Positions 20,252-30,760 of a stretch of 64,000 nt of DNA are shown one piece after another. The position numbers were made by a program, and so were the translations under genes. Each line of letters starts with the position of its first letter. Within the stretch, counting starts at the first letter, position 1. Location: positions 21,270,342-21,334,341 of the forward strand of contig OX637335.1 in assembly GCA_951799405.1 (NCBI GenBank), written 5' to 3'. The DNA is from Agapetus fuscipes. Taxonomy: Eukaryota; Arthropoda; Insecta; Trichoptera; Glossosomatidae. The notes under the pieces were generated by a model, which was not told where the DNA came from, did not search any database, and saw only the letters and a program-made list of their open reading frames with translations.

Positions 20252-20518
20252 TAGCATGGTTAAAACGCAACTAAGCTACACATATACTATAACTTCTTGC
20301 CGCGTTATTCCCGAAGGGTTACGCATGTGGCGAGTGTAACTTTTTTTTTTACAGGTTATGGAGCCGGCTTTACACCAACCACTTCAGTAGATGTGGGGGT
20401 TTCCCAGCTCCCAAGGTATTTTATTTTGGGGTTTGAAATAAACACGGAAACGGGAAATCAATCCAAGCTCACGGCATGGAAAGCAAGCACTCTACCAACT
20501 GAGCTATCGTCCGGAGTT
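20252..20518 (-). repeat. SINE-B
   Basis: Plus strand shows AACTAAGCTACACATATA at the element's 3' end and CAACTGAGCTATCGTCCGG at its head. A decayed B-box region lies between. Confidence 0.8.
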
Positions 20519-20666
20519 GGTGTTTATATAATTTCAAAGATTTCTTCTTCTTCTTAGTCCAATTGAATTATCTCTTGAACTAAGACCTCTTGTATGATTT
20601 TTCCTAAATTTTTTATTCATTTGGATGCGTCACTCATCCATTTTAACGTTTATATTTATTTATGTA

Positions 20667-20912
20667 CAGTATCCTTAGTACGAGTTGCAAAACATGAGTA
20701 ATGTAAAGTTTACGGCAATTTTTAAAGTGTGATTTCCCCCAAAATCTGCCGTTTTTGTTTGTTGGAACTTGATTTTCTTCATCGCTGTAACTTTTTTGCC
20801 AAAACCATAAAGTGTAAGAAACAAAAACGGCAGATTTTGGGAGAAATCACTCTTTAATATTTTCCGTAAACTTTACTGTTCTCAAGTTTTGCAACTCGTA
20901 CTAAGGGTACAG
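20667..20912. mobile_element. MITE-246, copy 1
   Basis: Terminal inverted repeats of about 115 bp: CTTAGTACGAGTTGCAAAAC, GTAAAGTTTACGG, AATCTGCCGTTTTTGTTT. Outer ends CAGTATCC and GGGTACAG. Same length as copy 2 at 22502-22747. The target duplication is not clear. Confidence 0.8.
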
Positions 20913-21340
20913 ATCAAAGTTTCACGCATTACGAACATGTATTTTTACTATAAATCGACGTAAAAAATCTGCTTTACAAATAAGCAAATTAGTTTTTTTT
21001 TGTATATCATATATTTTTGGCGATAATTTACCTACTACCTGATTACGTTTCGTTTTTTTAAATTTATCTAAACATGGTGTAATTAAGGTGTTGTCAAATT
21101 TGTGTGATGCATGCATTTTATATGTGTTTTCTGGCAGTTTGGGAAGTGATAATGACCTAGCCACAGGTGATATTTAAATTTATTCAAATTTTTTTTTTTT
21201 GTACCCAACAAAGTTCAGGTTAATAAAAGCAATAAATATTAAAAGAAACATTATTTTATGCTAAGATTGAGACTTATATTAAAAAAAGGTTTCTCATTTT
21301 GTTAAACCCCCCAAAGGAGTTTGATAAAATTAACTGAATT
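20913..21340. other. AT-rich stretch, nothing recognised
   Basis: Only short frames and poly(T). Confidence 0.4.
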
Positions 21341-21342
21341 TG

Positions 21343-21486
21343 CACACTTTAGACTGCATAAATTGAATTGACTTTGGACGATCCATTTCAATTGAAAAGG
21401 TTGGCGTAAGGCCGGCCCCCTTACCTGTAAAAATAGTTTTAGTCACGAGAATAGTAGACTTAAAATCTATCTTGTATCTGTGTTTA
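21343..21486 (+). repeat. 145-bp duplicated segment containing a SINE-B piece, copy 1
   Basis: TTTGCACACTTTAGACTGCA, then the SINE-B block GGTTGGCGTAAGGCCGGCCC, then AGTCACGAGAATAGTAGA. It recurs almost unchanged at 22340-22484. Both copies carry the same SINE-B piece, so the unit was copied as a whole. Confidence 0.75.
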
Positions 21487-21495
21487 TATTTGTGT

Positions 21496-21748
21496 TCCTT
21501 GACTAATAGGTTGGTATGAGGTTGACCACCCATACTCTAAAAAAATGTTTCACTTTGTCGATGTCACCCCTGTTTCAGGGAAGATCTGCAAGAGGTGCAG
21601 CGCTTATGATCATTCGAGATTGGGTTTTTATGTTGTAAGTCCACATGCGACATGCGTAAGCGCGAACTTATACTTGTCTGCTTGTGGGAATGCATGTAAT
21701 ATAAATCATTAATGTAATATGTCTTTGCAACGTAGATTGTAGATTATA
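21496..21748 (+). repeat. TTAGA-SINE, full length
   Basis: TTCCTTGACTAATAGGTTGG to TTTGCAACGTAGATTGTAG. Confidence 0.85.
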
Positions 21749-21754
21749 GACTTC

Positions 21755-21865
21755 CTTATAATTAGTTCACTGTCCATAAGTAGTTACATGCAATAAAATG
21801 CCTTAAATCAGTGAATCAGCACTTATTCAGTATTATCTTTAAGGTGGTGATATTATTCTCCGAGC
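21755..21865 (+). mobile_element. MITE-TTTAAAG, right half
   Basis: GTGAATCAGCACTTATTCAG, then TATTATCTTTAAGGTGG: the right end of the element seen whole at 24642-24918. Confidence 0.5.
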
Positions 21866-22338
21866 TATGTTTTATATTGAGTATATGCACATACTTACAT
21901 TGCTACATTATATACATACAGTACGTGTCTGTTGATATGGCTGCATCCAAGCCTTATATAGCGCTTTGATATTCGCTCATGTGAGTCACCAACCTCCAAA
22001 TTATCACAACAAACCATTCCCGCAGGTTGTACCGTGCTATGTATCCATTCTTAGGGATATAACATACTTATATACACAATACATAAGGATATCATGGACT
22101 TATGTAGCGACAACTCAGACATGGAAGCAACATTTTATGGAATTTCAGCGGTGTTATGTTTGCCATACAAATACTCCGAGTGTAATGCATTAACATAAAT
22201 TTCCCTTAATCGTATTAATAGGAAAATGCACGAAAATTGCAACAGCATACATAGTGAATGATTTAGTTTGCATACACTTTTATAAGTCCGCGATCATAAG
22301 GAGTGTATGTAAATATTGTAAACTTTACATGATTGATT
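21866..22338. other. No recognised element
   Basis: AT-rich, with a 75-codon open frame that has no recognisable features. Confidence 0.4.
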
Positions 22339-22339
22339 T

Positions 22340-22484
22340 TGCACACTTTGGACTGCATAAATTGAATTGACTTTGGACGATCCATTTCAATTGAAAAGGT
22401 TGGCGTAAAGCCTGCCCCCTTACCTGTAAAAATATTTTTAGTCACGAGAATAGTAGATTTAAAATCTATCTTATATCTGTATTT
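22340..22484 (+). repeat. 145-bp duplicated segment, copy 2
   Basis: Second copy of the unit at 21343-21486, differing at a handful of bases. Confidence 0.75.
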
Positions 22485-22501
22485 ATAATATCTAGAGGGT
22501 A

Positions 22502-22747
22502 CTGTACCCTTAGTACGAGTTGCAAAACTTGAGTAATGTAAAGTTTACGGAAAGTATTAAAGAGTGATTTTCCCCAAAATCTGCCGTTTATGTTTCTTAC
22601 ACTTTATGGTCTTAGCAAAAGAGTTACAGTGATGAAGAAAATCAAGTTCAAACAAACCAAAACCGCAGATTTTAGGGAAAACCACTCTTTAATACTTTCC
22701 GTAAACTTTACTTTACTCAAGTTTTGCAACTCGTACTCAGGGTACAG
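22502..22747. mobile_element. MITE-246, copy 2
   Basis: CTGTACCCTTAGTACGAGTT at the left, AACTCGTACTCAGGGTACAG at the right. Exactly the same length as copy 1. Confidence 0.85.
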
Positions 22748-22920
22748 ATTAGATATGGCAAAATATTATGCCTTGCAGTAACACAGGGTAATTTCAGCAA
22801 TTGTAGTTAATCTAGTGGAATTATTTCAATTAATTCCAATTGTTATGTCAATGACGACACTGGAATAAAATGGGCGCCGGTCATTTAGTAAAACTTCTTC
22901 GTCATTTATTTATTTCATCT

Positions 22921-23057
22921 ATTCAACTGAAGTGGTTGACGTAAAGCCGGCTCTTGTATCTGTAAAAAATAAAAACAAATAGGTTCCACTCTTCACGTGC
23001 GACCACTTCGGGGAGAATTCGGCAAAGAGTAACGCAATATGTGTAGCTTAGTCACGC
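22921..23057 (+). repeat. SINE-B, 3' half
   Basis: TTCAACTGAAGTGGTTGACG to CAATATGTGTAGCTTAGTC. Confidence 0.8.
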
Positions 23058-23386
23058 CGTCTCGGTGATATTCACACACAGCAAATCCATGGCTCAGTCG
23101 CTAGCTCCGTGATTTTTCCATACAAAAAAACTATGTTTCATGGATCAGCTACGGATAAAACGTGTAGTGAATAACCCTGACTAAGTCAGTACTAGGGAAA
23201 GTAATACACATAATATACATACTCCCCATTATTCATAAAAAGGTTTAATTTTTTAATCCGGTTTTGTGCATGTTCCTTGACTTGTAGGTTGGTATGCGGC
23301 TAACCACCCATGCCGTAAAAATAGTTCATTTTGCCAATGTCACCCCTGTTTCAGGGAAGGGCGGCAAGAGTTACAGGGTGTATGTC

Positions 23387-23895
23387 TAATCTAATCTAAT
23401 CTAAGTTGCTCTGACCTCGACGGTTTCAAGCGAAGCCTAAAGACACACCTATTTGAGAATTTTTATAATATTTGACTATTTTTTGACTCTTTTAATTTAA
23501 TTTGTATAATTTTTTACTTTTTAATTTCATTATTTGACCTAGCGACATTTTTATTTAATTTCATTGTTCTGTTATTTTAAAATTGTTTTTAATTCTGTTT
23601 TCAATTTTACATTGTATTATATTTTATTTTATAATCTAATATTTGTAAAGCGCCCTCGAGGTGATGTCACATGACGGCGCTGTATAAATTACCAAAAATT
23701 AAAATTAAAATTGCAAAGATATGTTACATTGGAGATTCACATTACATGCATTCTCACAACCAGACACGTACAAGTTCGCGCTTGCACATGCCTCATGTGA
23801 ACCTACAACATAAAAACCAAATCTCAAATGGACATACACCCTGCAACTCTTGCCGTCCTTCCCTGAGACAGGGGTGACATTGGCAAAGTGAAAAA
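23387..23895 (-). repeat. TTAGA-SINE, 5'-truncated (inner copy)
   Basis: Begins on the minus strand at about TTCACTTTGCCAATGTC and ends in TTAGATTAGATTAGA. It is split in turn by an L2-like fragment at 23410-23710. Confidence 0.9.
23410..23710 (+). mobile_element. L2-like LINE 3' end (innermost)
   Basis: Encodes the terminal run DGFKRSLKTHLFENF and a stop, then a long AT-rich 3' UTR ending GCGCCCTCGAGGTGATGTCA, CGGCGCTGTATAAAT and AAATTAAAATT repeats. Target duplication TTGC (23406-23409, 23711-23714). Confidence 0.85.
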
Positions 23896-24037
23896 GTGTA
23901 TGTCCATTTGAGATTTGGTTTTTATGTTGTAGGTTCACATGCGGCATGTGCAAGCGCGAACTTGTACGTGTCTGCTTGTGAGAATGCATATAATGTAAAT
24001 CTCCAATGTAACATATCTTTGCAATTTAGATTAGATT

Positions 24038-24640
24038 AGATAAGCTTAAAGTCAGTTCTTCTATACTTAATAGTAGGTTCAAACCTAATATTTGGTTGAA
24101 CTAATATAATGAATAAAGCTGTTAATGCCCTACACCAGAATAAACCACTTCCGTTAAAATCTCGAATTATTTTTTTCTTGCTCGAGCAATACTTACTTTC
24201 TGCCTCTCAGGGGTGCAAGAAACTAAAAATAAAAGGTAAAACAATTTGCACAAGCAAAGCGAGAATCCTATACCTTGCACATGGCATTCTGCAGCTGCTA
24301 TGCTGCATGAAATGAGATTGTTTTCTGAAATACCAGGGTGAATTTCATACCAGACCGCAAAAGCAACTTGCAAAACTGCAAGTATAAAACTTTGCTTTCA
24401 AATTCAACAAGAAAGTGTACAAAAAATGTATGAAAATTAAAACAGTGTCTCCAATGAGCGTTCAATCGGCATACTTGTATAGTAAAACGATTTAGTTGAG
24501 TTGTAACGTGAGATTTTATACTCAGGGTAATGTTTTCCCTTGTGAAATGTGTTGAAAATGTATGAAACGTACTTTAATATTAGCGTCGTGTAGAATCAAA
24601 AACGGAAATCTAGATTTTTTTCGGAAATTAGAGAAGTGTA
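24038..24640. other. No recognised element
   Basis: AT-rich. Short frames on both strands without domains. Confidence 0.4.
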
Positions 24641-24641
24641 T

Positions 24642-24918
24642 TGATACCTTAAAGATAAAACTGAATAAGTGACGTATTAAGCTAACATGGGTGTGTCAGA
24701 TAAATGCACCCTTTTTCCTATTTTCAACGAGAGAAAGCACTACAAAATTGTGAAAATCCAGTAGGTTAGAAGTTTTTCATGAGCACTTGCTTATAACTAG
24801 TTCACTTAGACACTACAAAAGTGTGAAATGTACGAGAAGTTACACCCAATTAACGTCTTATCCACGATTTCTTAAATCATTGAATCAGCACTTCAGTTCT
24901 ACCTTTAAAGAGGCGATA
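24642..24918. mobile_element. MITE-TTTAAAG
   Basis: Left end GATACCTTAAAGATAAAACT and GAATAAGTG; right end AATCAGCACTTCAGTTCTAC and CTTTAAAG. These are imperfect terminal inverted repeats. Related copies lie at 21755-21865, 27333-27470 (reversed) and 30524-30757. Confidence 0.55.
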
Positions 24919-25920
24919 TGAAAATGGAAATGGTTTCATGAATTTCCATATATTTAGTTAATTTTCGAAAATAAATTCTATCCGACTCATTTTAAGAGTC
25001 TGTGAAATAGTATTACATATCCACTTTATAAATTTTGTTTTTACATGCATAAAACTTAGAAGGTGTATTATAAAATATGAATTTCAGATACGGAAAGGTA
25101 AATAATAAAAACGAGCCCACTTAAATGTAGCAAAAACATTTCCACGAAGCATTTATCATGAAACGGGCATTTATTTCGTCTATCAAATTTATGAAGAAAA
25201 AAAATAATACAATTTTCCCGAGCCGGAGAAAAAGTAATGGATATTCATTTTCCTCGAGTATTACGACGTTAAATAATTTATCTGTATATTTAAGTCTAGT
25301 TGAATTATTCATAGCGTTTCAGTTCATAAAAAAAACTGTGATGGTTTTTTTTGACTTCGCAAATTGTCGGTGTTTTTCGTTAGCCGCCTCCATTTCACAG
25401 CTGAATCACCCAAGTCCAGAATATCACGTTTATACTCAACGAGAGCGTCTACCAAAAAATATATCAAAAATAAAACAGCGCACCTAGTGAGGTTTGAGCA
25501 TGAAAAGCCTTGAACTATGAAACAGTATGTTGAAAACAAGTGTCAAGAAGTCAGAAGCACGTTAGAGCAAGACCGCAATGTCTTTGCCAAAATGAGTAAG
25601 TGCTATTGTTTGGGAATTGTTTCTGCTTTGTAGGTTAGGAACTTTGCAGAAAAAGATTTGTTCTCGATGATGCAGCACTTTTATTTTACAAGAAGGTATA
25701 AGTTTACAACGATAGTGTTTGAACAAATATTGGTAAGGAAAAGAACAAAAAATCTTAATGCTGCGGATCTCGTGGCGTCATCGGGTCAAAATAAATAATT
25801 CCTCTGATGCTTGAATACCAACAGATAATTTCTGCCTACCATCAAATAGAGAAACCTCGGCCTCGGAAAAATCGGTTACTTTATGAGGAATGAGAAATAC
25901 TGCATTCTCCTATTAATCAT
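24919..25920. other. No recognised element
   Basis: AT-rich. A 109-codon open frame at 25158-25487 has no recognisable domain and looks incidental. Confidence 0.4.
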
Positions 25921-25921
25921 A

Positions 25922-25978
25922 CATAGGAGAGGACCTAAGATAGACCCTTGCGGGACTCCTGAAAAAGGAAAGAACCAA
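25922..25978 (-). pseudogene. LINE reverse-transcriptase fragment
   Basis: The minus strand encodes FSGVPQGSILGPLL, the RT motif preceding the catalytic loop in non-LTR retrotransposons. The sequence on either side no longer aligns with an RT, so this is a small decayed relic. Confidence 0.65.
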
Positions 25979-26782
25979 TTGTATATGTATTGCGTTATCA
26001 CTACCACTTGGAATCTGTTTTCAAAATAGGAATACATCCATCGTAGAGATCACCATTTATGATCATGTAAAAAAAATATATTTTATAATTTTGTAATCTT
26101 TGCTGAAATCTGTAAATGTTTATCTGTATACATGGATTGAGATGGGAAGGACTCAAGGACGTTGAAGAAAATTTTGGCTTAAGAATCTGCGACAATGTTT
26201 CAACTAAGCCCCTCAACAACCAAGCCATGATGATGAACGATATTCGTTAGAAGTGACACTCAAAGAATACGAATAAAAAGAAGAGGAAGTGAGCGGTTTA
26301 ATTTTTTTTTAAATTTCAGTGAAACACTGTGGTTGAGTTTGAACGTGATTGTTGTATACTTGGGGTGTTGGAGATGAAATCTGATATTATCTCGTCGGGA
26401 GGAATATTTAGCTGTCATGGGGACAATTTGACACCGCCATTCAGGGAGTCTGTAAACACGATTATGTAGATTTATTTATGTGAAGCAAAAAAACAGCAGA
26501 AAACAGGGCACTGAATATTCGGCATTATTTTTTTTCAGTAACGTTGAACATCTAGCGAAGCAGATTGCTTAAGTTTTATACAAAAAAATTTTTTTGGAGA
26601 TAATAATTAATATATATAATATTTTTTAGTGTTGATCTGTTAATATATATATTTTTAAAATAAAATTTCAGGATTGACTGAAACATAAGTGACTATAGAA
26701 TAATCATGTTGAAAATTTTGTTATTCATAAAGTTCATCAGGTACCTTTCGCCTACCTACCCCTTCGCCTACCAGCCCCGGTC
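25979..26782. other. No recognised element
   Basis: AT-rich. The frame at 26001-26228 (-) is featureless. Confidence 0.4.
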
Positions 26783-26784
26783 TC

Positions 26785-26934
26785 CCCTACTTACAAATAA
26801 AAATCCATAACCCAAATGAACACAAACCCTATAACTTTTTCCGACCCTTCCTAAAGCAGGGGTGATATTGGCAAAGTGAACCATTTTTTACAGTATCAGT
26901 GGTCAGCCTCATACCAACCTGTAAGTCAAGGAAT
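26785..26934 (-). repeat. TTAGA-SINE, 5' half
   Basis: Plus-strand GGTCAGCCTCATACCAACCT at the head. The 3' half is absent. Confidence 0.75.
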
Positions 26935-26935
26935 A

Positions 26936-27035
26936 GTAGATTTTGAATTATTTTTTGTATGCTCCACCGGGATTTGAACTCACAGCTTTTCGATTTCGTA
27001 GCGTTAACCACTAGACTGGCGGGCAGGCCACACAC
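26936..27035 (-). repeat. SINE-C head
   Basis: Minus strand: tRNA-like CTAGTGGTTAACGC, then a B-box-like TGAGTTCAAATCCCGG and GGAGCATACAAAAAAT. Confidence 0.6.
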
Positions 27036-27332
27036 TCACACATATCAGATTTCCCTTTTTTTCAACCACAAACTCAATCGTGTCACATTCATCACCCTTT
27101 TGACAAGCGGTCAATTATAAACAGAAACTGGAGACGCTTTTGTATGCAAAGTTTAGCCACATGAAACTCAATCTTTGTCATATTGTAACTGTTTATCCAA
27201 TGTTGATGAAACCACAAATCAAAAATTAAATCACGTTTATTTACGTTTCCTGAAAAAAAAACAGCTCACACTCGTAGCTATGGAATTTATTTTTTATTTT
27301 TGTTTAATGAATATACTCGTATATATCCATAT

Positions 27333-27470
27333 CGCCACCTTTAAAGTAATACTGAATAAGTGCTGATTTCCTGATTCGAGAAATCATGGATTAAATATTA
27401 TATTATACATGGTAGTAACCACTCATAGTAAGTGAAAACGTTCTAAACTGCAGGATTTTCACACTTTGTT
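27333..27470 (-). mobile_element. MITE-TTTAAAG, part
   Basis: CCACCTTTAAAGTAATACTG and AATAAGTGCTGATT: reversed right end of the element at 24642-24918. Confidence 0.45.
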
Positions 27471-27471
27471 A

Positions 27472-27760
27472 GTGTTCCTCTTCTTCTCTTTCCATCTAAG
27501 TCATCGATCACAACCAGTCGTTCCAGTATATCCTCATTGCTACGGATAACGTGTCCGAAGAACTGAAGAATACAGCGTGTGCATATTTTGGCCAAAGTTA
27601 AGCCATCCAAACGTAGCTCCCGACGAATGAACTCGTTGGTACGTCTAGCCGTCCAAAGGGTTCGGAGCATGCGCCTCCAGCACCACATTTCGAAAGCGTG
27701 AATTTTTCTTCTTTCTGCTGCTTTTATGGTCCCTATAAGGTCCAAATGTTTGGATAATGG
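27472..27760 (-). pseudogene. RTE-like LINE C-terminus
   Basis: The minus strand encodes KIHAFEMWCWRRMLRTLWTA, then RTN.....EL, LQFFGHVIRSNEDILERLVV and DLDGKRRRG. The W.WRRML / RTN / FGH..R / GKR.RG order is the C-terminal hallmark of insect RTE-type LINEs. It ends without the usual final Trp-rich block. Confidence 0.8.
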
Positions 27761-28812
27761 AGGGTAAACAATGAGGTTTGTGTAAAAAAAGGATATTTCA
27801 TAACAAATAGTATAAAATCTTATGAAAATAAATAGTTGACAATTTTTTTTTTTGGAAAAAACGATTTAGAAGTATTCCTAGATAAAATCAAATTCACACA
27901 CGCTGTGGGAATATTTGGAAAGAGCGATGAAGCGTTGAAAACACATTTTTTTTCTGCCTGGTCATTTGAAAATTAGCTTTTAAGGATAAATTAGTTTTTT
28001 TTCAAGCTGAGCCGCTTAAATACGTACCTAATGTCGCTTTTATGTAAATGCCACCATTAGGATGGTTTACAATGTATAAAAATAGCAATTAGATTGTAGA
28101 TAGCGCTTTATAAATACAAAATAAATCCCACCTTTTTGTTTACGTAAAATGCATAAAATTAAAATTACGCTTTTCTTTAATTTTATTGAAAATGATACGC
28201 CGAAATTGTCCTTTCAATAGATATTTTCATCGAATATTATCAACAAGGTAATGAAATGAGTTTAATCAAAATCTCTTATTATTGAATTAAGAAATACTAC
28301 AGCACTTATCTGAATTTTACGATTTGTAAAAAAACCCTACCCTCACGCAAAGTTGTGACGTGTTACTTGGGAAAAGTCTCAGTTGTGTTCTTTCTTGGTA
28401 TTTCAGGTGTGACGTTTGCTCGACTAGAAAGTTAATTTGAAACATCCGTTCTATGTTCCGACTCTATTTAGGATGATTTCTTATAAGCCACATTTTATGT
28501 GTAAATATTGAACCACTAGGTGGAGAATACAAGAAAACATAAGATTTTACATGATTATTACGTATTCCGTTGTGTTTGACATGTCTGGTTGACAGTTGTG
28601 TTTTGCTTCAATGCCGCAAGCTAGTGTCGGATCCATTATAGAATACGTAGATGGGTATATCTGGGTCCCAAATCGTGCAATATTATGCATCAGAGAGGTC
28701 ACCCGCCTGCTCTCGCTCGGCAGGTTCCCCTAATTGGGCCGTTTGTGGTCAGAAGATGTCTGCGGCTAGGTCCTCAAATCTTGCATCACTGGACACGGTG
28801 ATGTGACTGGGA
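27761..28812. other. No recognised element
   Basis: AT-rich. No repeat family or exon identified. Confidence 0.4.
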
Positions 28813-28814
28813 CT

Positions 28815-28925
28815 GTTACTCTGTCGCCATTACACTAGGTGGCAACAGCTCCTGCAGAGTTTACCTCTTTCAATTTACTCATATCCACCACATTCTTCAT
28901 ACATCGCTTTCCAACACAGAGTCTA
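28815..28925 (-). repeat. RTE-like LINE 3' terminal fragment
   Basis: Reversed form of the 3' end also at 2265, 32345 and 40955. The plus strand shows GTTACTCTGTCGCCATTACA and GGCAACAGCTCCTGCAGAG. Confidence 0.6.
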
Positions 28926-28941
28926 CTTATACTTTATAGAT

Positions 28942-29280
28942 ATGACCGGTGCCTAGTGGTAACGCTGTGGACTCGTCAATTGAAGGTTGTGGGTTTGAAT
29001 CTCGGCGGAGCACAAAAAATATTTTCAAATATGCTCTTCCATGGGTTAAAATATTCATTTACATTTAGCAAAGACCGGCCACCAAAGGTCCAGGATGATT
29101 TATTTGGTGAGCGCTGTTTTTGTGTGAATCACACCTCAAGAGTCCTATGCGAGTTTGGTCGTCGCTATCGAAAGCGACAATTCTCAAGCATGAACCAGTT
29201 GCTGTAAGGTTGGATAAACCTTTGGTGACCGGTCTTTAGTAAACTCATATGAATTTTTCAACACAGCGAAGGGCATTTTA
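28942..29280. repeat. SINE-C foldback: a plus copy joined to a minus copy
   Basis: 28942-29088 is a plus-strand SINE-C from its tRNA-like head to ACCAAAGGTCCA. From about 29090 a minus-strand SINE-C starts at its L2-like tail (TTTGGTGAGCGCTGTTTTTG, then TCACACCTCAAGAG) and runs to about 29280. The two meet with no obvious spacer. Confidence 0.7.
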
Positions 29281-29342
29281 ATCGCCCCCTTACCGTTACC
29301 ACCTGTCTTAGTTTAAGTTTAATTTTAGTCATAATTTGTTAC

Positions 29343-29367
29343 CCGATGATGGAGGAGACTTCCAAAA
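29343..29367 (+). ncRNA. Hammerhead-like core, degenerate
   Basis: CCGATGA, T, GGAGG with AGAC loop, CTTCC, then AAAACG. Followed by GTCTC and AATGAAAGTGGAATAAAAC, as at the other loci of this kind. Confidence 0.3.
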
Positions 29368-29460
29368 CGCTCGTAACGTCTCAAAAAAAAACAATGAAAG
29401 TGGAATAAAACAAATTTGATTTTGTTTATTTTTTGATTTATAAAAAATTATAAAAATTTC

Positions 29461-29556
29461 TATAAATGGTATTTTTTGTACTTTGCCGAGATTTGAACCC
29501 ACGATCTTCCATTTTTGCTAGTCCAAAGTGCTACCACTGGGCTACGGACCGGTCGT
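29461..29556 (-). repeat. SINE-C head
   Basis: Minus strand CGACCGGTCCGTAGCCCAGT to GGTTCAAATCTCGGCAAAG. Confidence 0.7.
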
Positions 29557-30026
29557 TTTTTTCATAATTTATATTAAAACTACACCAGTGTTGAAGGAGC
29601 ATTGGTCCTAATTTTGAATACACACCAAGGAAAAAAAAATCTAGCTTGTTTTAGCACCTATGTTTTAACTACACTACTTTTGCAAAAAAAATGCAGCACA
29701 AGAAAAAATCTTGCAAGTTCACAGACTGTGAAGTTTCTAGAGTGCGCGTGTAATAAGCCGGCATAATGAAGTTTGAGCAGTTTTCTGACTTGCGAGTCGC
29801 TTATTCCCCAAGCAGCACTAAGCTCCACTATTTTCCTCCTAGTGCTCCAAGTCCGGTGGCACTTAATCAGTCTGCTCACGACGTTGGCTCGCATGTTTTT
29901 GGAATTTTAATGCATAAATTTCAAGTTCTCGGTACGTCGGAGTATGTAGGGACACACTACAGGGACATCCCTATTCGTAAACTACGCTGTGAGACCTCAT
30001 AGTGACCGCTAACACTGAGCGTTAAC
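29557..30026. other. No recognised element
   Basis: Frames of 78 codons on both strands overlap here. Neither shows a domain. Confidence 0.35.
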
Positions 30027-30030
30027 TCAT

Positions 30031-30277
30031 CGCACGCTTAATCATAAAGAGAAATAACTTAAAAAAGAAGAATGTTGGGAAATCACGTTTGAAGTTCAGA
30101 CAACCAGTACAACTTGTATGGGATGAAAAAGGCGACCGATGTTTTATCTCGCTCATGTTCGTCCAAATTGAACGGCTGTCGCATTCTACCTATTCTTCTC
30201 GCATTGTTCTTGAGTTTTATTACAAAATCTCGATTTTCCCAATTTTTGAGTTATTGCTCTTTATTATTAAATGTGCG
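30031..30277. mobile_element. MITE-247, copy 1
   Basis: Terminal inverted repeats CGCACGCTTAATCATAAAGA and TTTATTATTAAATGTGCG. 4-bp target duplication TCAT (30027-30030, 30278-30281). Confidence 0.85.
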
Positions 30278-30523
30278 TCATGGACGCAATGTAGTCTTCT
30301 GACTTTTAGTACTTTGTGTATGGCTAGCAAGTACCTAACGATTGTTTTTCTAAATCTGTCTGCGTCAACTCTCCGTCCACTTCATTGCTCCATAGAGGTC
30401 TTTTAGGCCATGAGGGTGTCTTCTGGTAAGGAAATCCTCCAATATGAATCCTCCAATGTGGCAGAAAGTCTGGTTCTCTGTCCCACAATTGCATCCTTAA
30501 AATAGTGTTTTGGAACAGCTCGT

Positions 30524-30757
30524 ATCGATACCTTTAAGATTCAACTGAAAAAGTGACATATATAGCTTACATGGGTTTCTCAGGTAAATAAACAGAGAAA
30601 TCATTTTAAAAATTTGAAAACCCTGTATTTTTTAAGTTTTTCATGAGCATTTCTTTATAACTACTTCACCTATGACAAGTTACACACAGCAAAAATTTTT
30701 AAACACGATTTTTGAAATCAGTGAATCAGCACTTATTCAGTTTGACTTTTAAGATGG
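30524..30757. mobile_element. MITE-TTTAAAG
   Basis: TCGATACCTTTAAGATTCAA at the left; CAGCACTTATTCAGTTTGAC and TTTTAAGATGG at the right. Confidence 0.5.
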
Positions 30758-30760
30758 GTT

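Larger units (their letters stand above)
23274..24037 (+). repeat. TTAGA-SINE (outer copy of a triple nest)
   Basis: Outer copy: 5' part 23274-23386 and 3' part 23905-24037. A minus-strand TTAGA-SINE (23387-23895) sits inside it, flanked by a perfect 9-bp duplication GTGTATGTC (23378-23386, 23896-23904). Confidence 0.9.

Noticed and set aside
25158..25487. 109-codon frame as a gene
   Set aside because: Low-complexity composition, no domain, AT-rich sequence, no splice or promoter context.
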